Source: Deltaproteobacteria bacterium
Lineage (GTDB): Bacteria > Desulfobacterota > Desulfobacteria > Desulfobacterales > ETH-SRB1
Length of the DNA: 5,983 bases
Assembly (NCBI GenBank): GCA_019309665.1
Contig: JAFDFV010000261.1
Coordinates: 1-5,983, forward strand
Reading direction: 5' to 3'
Numbering within the stretch: the stretch's first letter is position 1; each line of letters begins with the position of its first letter. The translations under genes were made by a program, and so were the position numbers. Below, piece after piece: positions 1 to 4,464 of the stretch. Under the pieces are notes generated by a model. It was given only the letters and a program-made list of their open reading frames with translations. It did not search any database and was not told where the DNA came from.

Positions 1-6
1 AAAAAA

Positions 7-222
7 ATGAGTATAACCATAGATGCGGAGATATTTGAGGCCATTGAGAAGGTGGCAGAAGCCTGCAACATGGCGAAGAGCCAGTTGGCGCAGGAGGCCT
101 TCAGATTGTGGTTCCAAAAAAGGACCGAAGAATTGATGGCCAAAGGATATGTTGAAATGGCAAGGGAAGACAGGAAATTTGCCGATACAACCCTTCACGC
201 CCAAAAGGAGATTCTATCGTGA
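7..222 (+). CDS. MazE-like ribbon-helix-helix antitoxin
   Basis: Antitoxin that should bind and neutralise the MazF-like toxin encoded next to it and repress their shared promoter. The 71-residue product has a ribbon-helix-helix layout: a short strand (residues 2-6, SITID), helix A (about 7-20) and helix B (about 23-37, AKSQLAQEAFRLWF). A charged C-terminal tail (about 48-71, with EMAREDRKFA) would wrap around the toxin, as in Bacillus-type EndoAI antitoxins. The ATG follows six A residues at the window edge, so its ribosome binding site and promoter are out of view. The stop overlaps the toxin start by 4 bases (GTGA, 219-222), which is typical translational coupling. The family call rests on fold pattern and gene context, because RHH proteins are too short to assign more finely by eye. 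Confidence 0.85.
   Translation: MSITIDAEIFEAIEKVAEACNMAKSQLAQEAFRLWFQKRTEELMAKGYVEMAREDRKFADTTLHAQKEILS
203..210 (+). promoter_or_regulatory. Ribosome binding site deciding the mazF GTG start
   Basis: AAAAGGAG lies inside the 3' end of the antitoxin gene, 8 bases before the GTG at 219. This supports a GTG start for the toxin even though no ATG is available. Confidence 0.8.
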
Positions 223-563
223 AGGACTTTCCTGCACGTGGCGAGGTGTGGCTTGTGAACTGGAATCCTGCCAGGGGAAGCGAACAGGCAGGTAAAAGGC
301 CTGCTCTTGTTATCCAGAACGACATTGGCAATGAAAAAGCCTCCACCACAATTATAGCGGCCATTTCGAGTTCAGTTAAAATCTATCCTATGAACGTCAA
401 ACTTGATCCTCCAGAAGGAGGATTAAAGCGATCCTCTATCGTAAAAACAGGACAGATACTTACTGTATCCAAAGAGAGACTGGAAAAAAGACTCGGCCAA
501 ATCAGCGCAGAAAAGATGCAAGAAGTCAACCGCGCTATTAAATTAAGTTTAGACCTTTTATGA
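219..563 (+). CDS. mazF: MazF/PemK-family endoribonuclease toxin
   Basis: Toxin that cleaves single-stranded mRNA at short sequence motifs in the cytoplasm, slowing growth when the antitoxin is lost. The 114 residues cover the whole family length. Visible motifs are RGEVWLV (7-13), the loop NPARGSEQAGKRPALV (16-31), QND (33-35), the strand STTIIAAISSS (42-52), GGLKRSSIV (about residues 67-75) and a C-terminal helix ending in LDLL. Compared from memory with Bacillus subtilis MazF, the catalytic Arg25 corresponds to R27, while catalytic Thr48 corresponds to S50, a conservative change. The gene starts with GTG, overlaps the antitoxin by 4 bases and has a good ribosome binding site, so the pair is one operon. 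It looks intact. The cleavage specificity cannot be read from the sequence. Confidence 0.93.
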   Translation: MKDFPARGEVWLVNWNPARGSEQAGKRPALVIQNDIGNEKASTTIIAAISSSVKIYPMNVKLDPPEGGLKRSSIVKTGQILTVSKERLEKRLGQISAEKMQEVNRAIKLSLDLL

Positions 564-720
564 TCCACCAGACCTTATAACGTCTATAATCAACAGCAAT
601 TCCCGATCACCGGGGGCCCCATCCACACAAGGAAGCAAAGCCCTACTATGTGCGGAATGCGCGCAAATTTTTGCTAATATATTAAATATTAACAGGGTTC
701 ACGTATAGAGGATTTCCCGC
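564..720 (+). other. Gene-free stretch after mazF
   Basis: I see no gene here on either strand. It holds a GC-rich patch with the 8-bp palindrome GGGGCCCC (613-620) and an AT-rich dyad TAATAT-ATTAA-ATATTA (675-691). Neither is followed by a T run, so neither makes a convincing terminator for mazEF. A GC hairpin at 716-734 (CCCG and CGGG outer arms, one internal mismatch, loop AAG) begins at its right end and runs into the hicB remnant. Confidence 0.5.
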
Positions 721-877
721 CCGAAGCGGACGGGTCACCCCATTAGTCCACGCCCATGCCACATAGCGGTAAATTCATGGTTCGTGTCCCCCCCGAGGTG
801 CACCGAGACCTTGCCATTAAGCAGCAGAAGCCGGTGTGAGTCTCAATCGTCTTGCAAGCTCTAAATTGAGCCGGTAG
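721..877 (+). pseudogene. Remnant of a HicB-family antitoxin (C-terminal part)
   Basis: Three reading-frame pieces together spell the DNA-binding end of a HicB antitoxin. Piece 1 (742-762) reads ISPRPCH. Piece 2 (765-821) reads SGKFMVRVPPEVHRDLAIK. Piece 3 (824-877) reads AEAGVSLNRLASSKLSR and ends at TAG. This matches the family pattern, HYSGKF then VRVPPE-HR-LAI, AAEAGVSLN and LASSKL. Each junction is explained by one lost base: near 762-764 (CAC-AT-AGC for CAC-TAT-AGC) and near 821-823 (AAG-CA-GCA for AAG-GCA-GCA). Upstream, EADG at about 724-735 in a third frame may be more of the same gene. The N-terminal HicB domain and any hicA toxin are not recognisable nearby. No functional protein is expected: the longest uninterrupted product from the ATG at 756 is only 27 residues. 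The exact left limit is uncertain. Confidence 0.75.
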
Positions 878-1051
878 TTAAACCTAAGTTGAACGATTTT
901 TTGCGAAGAAATGTGCTAAAATCTTGATGCAGCAAGATTTGCGAAAAGCGCAGGCATGCCAATGGATATGTCGAGACTTTTCGCAAGTCCTTGATGCGCA
1001 ACTCCTATTAAACAGTTGAAGGCAAACCTCTCAATCGTTTTTTTTCTTTCC
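878..1051. other. Gene-free structured spacer between the hicB remnant and the trpS operon
   Basis: No coding sequence is recognisable. The segment separates the convergent mazEF/hicB side (+) from the aroQ-trpS operon (-). Its main content is the overlapping inverted repeats at 919-997, plus T-rich tracts on the + strand (895-900 and about 1038-1045). On the - strand it lies downstream of the trpS operon, so any operon terminator should lie here. Confidence 0.5.
919..997. repeat. Overlapping, mutually exclusive inverted repeats with 8-bp direct repeats
   Basis: Hairpin 1 is AAATCTTG (919-926), loop ATGCAG, CAAGATTT (933-940), a perfect 8-bp stem. Hairpin 2 uses part of the same strand: TTGCGAAAAG (939-948) pairs perfectly with CTTTTCGCAA (977-986). 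The pairing extends imperfectly outward, with GCAGCAAG (929-936) facing CTTGATGC (990-997). CTTGATGC itself occurs twice as a direct repeat (923-930 and 990-997). The 28-base loop of hairpin 2 contains the palindrome GGCATGCC. Read on the - strand, hairpin 1 is followed by TTTTAG and could be a weak terminator for the aroQ-trpS operon. It could equally be a decayed repeat element. Confidence 0.55.
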
Positions 1052-1173
1052 TCACCACACAAAGTTTTCCAGGCTTGTCGGGATCCTGATTCCCACCATT
1101 TTAAAATATTTCTTTTGGTCTGAAGTAGGATCTGTTACTTTTCCGAATAAAGTTTTTTGCTGTAATTTTTCAT
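1052..1173 (-). pseudogene. Short unidentified ORF downstream of trpS, frameshifted
   Basis: I do not recognise this product. It starts at an ATG (1173) with a very good ribosome binding site, 40 bases after the trpS stop, so it looks like a third gene of the aroQ-trpS operon. As written, the frame ends after 12 residues (MKNYSKKLYSEK, stop 1135-1137). The neighbouring frame then continues in protein-like composition for 28 codons to TGA at 1052-1054 and contains TDPTSDQKKYFK, MVGIRIP and SLENF. One extra A in the run of six A (- strand, 1153-1158) would join the pieces into a protein of about 40 residues beginning MKNYSKKTLFGKV. It may be a small real gene hit by a frameshift or sequencing error, or the start of a longer gene that was lost. 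Confidence 0.45.
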
Positions 1174-1179
1174 TCGCCT

Positions 1180-1186
1180 CTCCTTT
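1180..1186 (-). promoter_or_regulatory. Strong ribosome binding site for the short ORF
   Basis: On the - strand AAAGGAG sits 6 bases before the ATG at 1173. It is the best evidence that translation once started there. Confidence 0.65.
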
Positions 1187-1213
1187 CCTATCATGCCTAT
1201 CTTCGGGACCATC

Positions 1214-2230
1214 TTATCGTGTTTCTATCTCATAGACCGATAATCCGATGGATTCTCTGACCTCAGTCATAGTCGTCATTGCCAATTCTCTGGCCTGTTG
1301 TGTACCCCTCCTTAAAATAGCTTCGAGGGCTGACTTGTTTGATAACAATTGCTCTCTGATCCTTCTTGGTTCGTCCAGTGCTTTGTTTAATATTTCTATC
1401 AAAAGGGGCTTGCAGTCCCTTTGGCACCTATTTTGACGGCTTCGCAGTCAGCTTTAATTGCATTTAAGAAACTATCATTCTCAAAACATTTCAAAAGCTG
1501 AAACACGTAGCACTCATCAGGGTGGCCGGGGTCGGATAACCTTGGCTTCCTTGTATCTGTAACCATGCGGAAAACCTTTTTGGCAACATCATCAGGATTA
1601 TCAGATAAGACAATATGGTTACCGTAGGATTTGCTCATCTTTCTGCCATCTATTCCAGGTATCTCAGGTGTGCCTGTAAGCAGGGGTTGTGGCAATGGTA
1701 AAATTTCCCTTTCGCACAGAGCATTGGCACGCCTTGCTATTTCTCTTGTTATTTCTATATGAGGAATTTGATCCTTTCCTACCGGAATTAACTCACCCTT
1801 GTAGAGGCATATATCTGCTGCCTGAAGTACAGGATAAAGAAGAAAGCTGCTTAACCCCTTCCCGTTTAGATGAAGCTCCCTTTTCTGTTCTTTATAAACA
1901 GGGTTCCTTTCCAACTCAGAGACAGTAACCAAATAAGAAAATATGAGGCTGAACTGGGGCAACTCTGGGATGTCAGATTGCCTGAAGATAACGCTTTTTT
2001 CAGGATTCAAACCGCAGGCAATCATATCTGCCAGTACCTCTATTGTGGTGTCTCCGATCTTCCTGAAATCGGGGCCTTGTAGTACCGGCGTGATAATCCG
2101 CTAAAAAAAAACAGTTATACTCCTCCACCTCTTGGAGCTTCGCCATGTTGGCGACAGCCCCTAAGACGTTGCCGAGGTGCAAACCCGCTGTGGGACGAAT
2201 GCCACTTAAAACACATCTTTTTATATTCAT
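1214..2230 (-). pseudogene. trpS: Tryptophanyl-tRNA synthetase, split by two frameshifts
   Basis: TrpS charges tRNA-Trp with tryptophan using ATP in the cytoplasm (class I synthetase). All of the protein is here, about 339 residues, the usual length, but in three frames. Piece 1 runs from ATG 2230 to about 2078 and holds the HIGH-type motif (TAGLHLGN, residues 14-21) and FFLADYHA. Piece 2 runs from about 2073 to 1420, with PDFRKIGDTT, LERNPVYKEQKREL, PVGKDQIPHIE and the KMSKS motif (GRKMSKSYGN). Piece 3 runs from about 1417 to 1214 (DCKPLLIEIL to YEIETR, stop TAA). Junction 1 is one extra base in a C run (GGGG on +, 2071-2074). Junction 2 is a net +2 or -1 change at a G run (CCC on +, 1417-1419). 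The ATG has a close purine-rich site (AGAAGG) and lies 18 bases after the aroQ stop, so both are one operon. Oddities are Ala in place of the usual Gly in PTG, and HAGTT for HALTT. Either a decaying copy or sequence error. Confidence 0.9.
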
Positions 2231-2248
2231 AATCCTTCTTCTTCTCGG

Positions 2249-2593
2249 TTAGTGTGCCGGATTTGCAATCTTAGCGGAGAATAACTTTCCGTTTACCTTT
2301 TGCATTTCTATCACTTGAACTCTTTTAGAGTAATCCATCATGAGGATCATAATTTTCCTTACAAACTCATCATCAATGCCCAATGCCCTTGAAAAATTGA
2401 TTCTATCTTCTATAACTTCCTTTTCCCTGTCGGGGTCAAAAACAGGCCTGCCAACCCTAAGCTTGATTTTGCCTATATGTCGACAGGCTTCCGTCCGTTT
2501 TACGATAAGACTGAGTATCTCATTATCAAGCCTGTCGATTTTACTCCTCAAAGTTGACATTTCTCCCTGACAGTGTTCGTTTGACCATTCCAT
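2249..2593 (-). CDS. aroQ: AroQ-type chorismate mutase
   Basis: Converts chorismate to prephenate, the branch step towards phenylalanine and tyrosine, in the cytoplasm. The 114-residue product is a stand-alone AroQ domain made of helices. By my alignment from memory to the E. coli chorismate mutase domain (offset of 5), every active-site residue is kept: R16, R33, K44, D53, R56, E57 and Q93. Visible motifs are LRSKIDRLDNEIL (15-27), PVFDPDREKEVI (50-61) and DYSKRVQVIE (87-96). The first 12 residues precede the domain, but the ATG at 2593 is preferred over Met12 because a near-perfect ribosome binding site stands 8 bases before it. The gene is first in an operon with trpS, 18 bases apart. No prephenate dehydratase or dehydrogenase domain is attached, so its partner enzymes must be encoded elsewhere. 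Confidence 0.95.
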   Translation of the reverse strand: MEWSNEHCQGEMSTLRSKIDRLDNEILSLIVKRTEACRHIGKIKLRVGRPVFDPDREKEVIEDRINFSRALGIDDEFVRKIMILMMDYSKRVQVIEMQKVNGKLFSAKIANPAH

Positions 2594-2600
2594 GATTTCT

Positions 2601-2609
2601 ACCTCCTTT
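2601..2609 (-). promoter_or_regulatory. Ribosome binding site of aroQ
   Basis: AAAGGAGGT on the - strand, ending 7 bases before the ATG at 2593. It settles the start in favour of the longer N-terminus. Confidence 0.85.
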
Positions 2610-2880
2610 ATTTAAGTTCTATCTAAAAAAATAAGAGTTTCTCTAAAGTGGGTTTCCTTTCTATCTTTGTAAGATTCGGTTATAGTTTGAGCATGAAGCG
2701 TGCCGGAAATTGAATAAAAGCATTCGTGAACGCAGTTTTTATGAGTTGGTTGAGCCTAACTATTCAAGATTACATGAAAATATTTCTATATGGGAATGCT
2801 GAATCGAAGTGTTTTTTAAAATAAGCTGATAAATGCTTGGCCTTATCAAACCTAAACGTAATGAAAAAGATACGAAAGTA
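2610..2880. other. Divergent intergenic region between aroQ and hipB
   Basis: AT-rich spacer that should hold the aroQ-trpS promoter (leftward) and upstream sequence of hipBA (rightward). On the - strand a weak candidate is TTTAGA with TAGATA 16 bases downstream (about 2615-2645), too poor to call firmly. A + strand frame is open from 2686 to 2802 and has protein-like content (FYELVEP, YSRLHENI) but no good start; it may be a gene scrap. I see no RNA gene here. Confidence 0.4.
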
Positions 2881-2897
2881 TTATTACTCGGTAATAA
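2881..2897. promoter_or_regulatory. Candidate HipB operator dyad
   Basis: A perfect 7-bp inverted repeat TTATTAC-TCG-GTAATAA ends 4 bases before the -35 box of the hipBA promoter. Outer bases GAAAG (2874-2878) and CTTT (2901-2904) extend the symmetry. HipB-type regulators bind dyads at their own promoter and repress hipBA. The sequence differs from the E. coli HipB operator (TATCC...GGATA), so the assignment is by position and symmetry only. Confidence 0.5.
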
Positions 2898-2901
2898 ATT
2901 C

Positions 2902-2931
2902 TTTACATAATAGGCATTTTTATGCTATAAG
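2902..2931 (+). promoter_or_regulatory. Extended -10 sigma-70-type promoter for hipBA
   Basis: TTTACA (2902-2907) and TATAAG (2926-2931) are 18 bases apart, and TGC (2923-2925) stands just before the -10 box as an extended -10 element. Transcription would begin near 2938, right at the ATG of hipB (2939), implying a nearly leaderless message. Confidence 0.6.
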
Positions 2932-2938
2932 GTTAAAT

Positions 2939-3253
2939 ATGATTACCAATGAACAAAATGTTGGATCTTTGCTGCTGCGGCTTGGAGAAAGATTGAAAGA
3001 GGCACGCCTGGCTCGCAACGAAAGCCAGGAACTGTTCGCACAAAGGCTTGGCTTAACCCGCCAGTCGTACAGTAAAATGGAAAAAGGTTCTCCACAAACG
3101 CTGATTGGCAAATGGCTGGAGGCAAGCAGCATCCTTGGCCGGCTTGACGGCTGGCAGGAGGTTCTGACCCCAAAAGAAGACCTGTTTGCGAAATTCAAAA
3201 GAAAAACCAGTAAGCGGCAGCGTGCAGGGGGAAGGCGAAAGAAAAAGACATGA
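2939..3253 (+). CDS. hipB: HipB-like XRE-family antitoxin and repressor
   Basis: DNA-binding antitoxin expected to bind the HipA-type kinase and repress the hipBA promoter. From the ATG at 2939 the product has 104 residues. Residues about 14-65 form an XRE-type helix-turn-helix domain (RLKEARLARNESQ, then FAQRLGLTRQSYSKMEKG at 33-50). The C-terminus is strongly basic (KFKRKTSKRQRAGGRRKKKT), which suggests extra nucleic-acid contact. The frame stays open upstream to a TTG at 2837 and an ATG at 2861, but both would place the operator and promoter inside the gene. A weak AAGG stands 6 bases before 2939; if the promoter call is right that AAGG is not transcribed and the message is leaderless. The stop overlaps the hipA start by 4 bases (ATGA). 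Confidence 0.85.
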   Translation: MITNEQNVGSLLLRLGERLKEARLARNESQELFAQRLGLTRQSYSKMEKGSPQTLIGKWLEASSILGRLDGWQEVLTPKEDLFAKFKRKTSKRQRAGGRRKKKT

Positions 3254-4464
3254 TGCTCACAGTATGGTTGACTCTGCCTGCATCGGAGGTTGTCAAGGTT
3301 GGAGAACTGGCTATCGACGATCCTGATGCCAAAGGAGCGCTGGAGGGACAATTTCGCTATACTCCTGAATATCTGGAGAATCCGAAAGCCTTCCCGCTTG
3401 ACCCGCTGCATTTGCCGCTGTCTGCGGATATCTTTGATGCAGATCGGCCTCATGCCGGAGTCCATGGCGTTTTTGAAGACAGTCTCCCGGACGATTGGGG
3501 CAGGAGACTCCTGGCCCGCCACTACAAGCTGGGCCGCAAAGACCAACGTATCCCACAATTGTTACGGTTGTTAGGAACCCAGGGTTTGGGGGCTTTGAGC
3601 TACATGGAAAAAGGCCGACCGGACTTGAAAACGACAGGGGTTCCCCTTCGTCACCTTCAGGAACTGGTGCTGCTGGCGGAAAGATTTGAGCAGGACGGAG
3701 CTGTAGACGACGATGAACTTTCCCTGTTGTTTCAGGCAGGCAGTTCACCGGGCGGGGCCAGGCCCAAAGCGCTTGTCAAAGATGAAAGCGGCGCATACCT
3801 GGCAAAATTTGCCAGCGCCAGGGATCAACTGGACGTTGTCAGCTTGGAAGCCACTGCCATGGAGTTAGGCCGCAGGGCAGGCATTGAAACAGCCGATAGC
3901 AGGCTTTTAGCGCTTGGTTCCAGAAAATGCCTATTGGTGAAACGATTCGATATCAACGAAGCCGGTGGTCGCAATCATTTGGTCAGCATGCAGTCACTGC
4001 TCAAGGCCGATGGATATTATTATGCCAGCTACAGGGACTTGGCAGAGGTAATTAGGCATGTATCTGCTTTACCTGCGCAGGATCTTCACAAGCTTTACAG
4101 GCAAATGGTATTCAATGTGATGATCGGCAATACCGATGACCACCTGAAAAATTTCATTATGCTGCACAATGATGAAGGCTGGAGACTAAGCCCGGCATTC
4201 GATCTGGTGCCAAACATCGGCTTTAACAGGGAACATGTGCTGCGCATCGGGCTTGATAACAGGCCGCCTGATCTTGAAACACTCCTGCAGGAGGCTGGAC
4301 ATTTCGGGTTAAAACGACGACAACAGGCCAAGGAAGTAGTAATGGAGGTTCATGAGGCTGTCTTAGAGTGGCCTGCAATTTTTACTGCCAATAAAGTGTC
4401 GGCGAAAGATGCAGAAAGTATTGGTAGAGATATAAGCCAACGACTGAAAAAATGTTTGAGATAG
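3250..4464 (+). CDS. hipA: HipA-family serine/threonine kinase toxin
   Basis: HipA toxins are kinases that phosphorylate a cytoplasmic target, glutamyl-tRNA synthetase for E. coli HipA, and induce dormancy. The target of this one is unknown. The 404-residue product is complete. It has the N-terminal subdomain with FEDSLPDDWGRRLL (75-88), a glycine-rich loop GSSPGGARPK (164-173), KRFD (231-234), the catalytic loop GNTDDHLKNF (293-302) and FDLVPNI (317-323). By comparison with E. coli HipA recalled from memory, D296, N301 and D318 match the catalytic D309, N314 and D332. S165/S166 lie where the regulatory Ser150 loop is found. Two adjacent ATGs (3250, 3253) are possible starts and both are coupled to the hipB stop. 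The 3' end overlaps the convergent AAA+ gene by 83 bases. No damage is seen, so the toxin is probably active when free of HipB. Confidence 0.95.
   Translation: MMLTVWLTLPASEVVKVGELAIDDPDAKGALEGQFRYTPEYLENPKAFPLDPLHLPLSADIFDADRPHAGVHGVFEDSLPDDWGRRLLARHYKLGRKDQRIPQLLRLLGTQGLGALSYMEKGRPDLKTTGVPLRHLQELVLLAERFEQDGAVDDDELSLLFQAGSSPGGARPKALVKDESGAYLAKFASARDQLDVVSLEATAMELGRRAGIETADSRLLALGSRKCLLVKRFDINEAGGRNHLVSMQSLLKADGYYYASYRDLAEVIRHVSALPAQDLHKLYRQMVFNVMIGNTDDHLKNFIMLHNDEGWRLSPAFDLVPNIGFNREHVLRIGLDNRPPDLETLLQEAGHFGLKRRQQAKEVVMEVHEAVLEWPAIFTANKVSAKDAESIGRDISQRLKKCLR

Noticed and set aside
664..674. 11-base match of CAAATTTTTGC to the inverted sequence at 5869-5879
   Set aside because: AT-rich 11-mers are expected to recur by chance in 6 kb and the match does not extend.
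601..691. Terminator for mazEF from the GGGGCCCC palindrome or the AT-rich dyad
   Set aside because: Neither has a stable stem followed by a T run on the + strand.
877..1020. Integron attC site (GTTAAAC at 877-883 and GTTGAAC at 888-894 fit the GTTRRRY core)
   Set aside because: No matching RYYYAAC core lies at a suitable distance and the hairpins here do not have the attC arrangement, so the match is probably chance.
1689..2082. + strand frames across trpS
   Set aside because: They mirror the conserved TrpS coding sequence on the - strand and have no family features.
2837..2938. Longer hipB starting at TTG 2837 or ATG 2861
   Set aside because: It would put the dyad, -35 and extended -10 elements inside the gene, adds AT-rich low-complexity residues unlike XRE antitoxins, and has no ribosome binding site.
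2920..3748. Long - strand open frames opposite hipB and hipA (212 and 145 residues)
   Set aside because: They are shadows of clearly real genes on the + strand, with no motifs and cysteine- and proline-rich composition typical of antisense frames.
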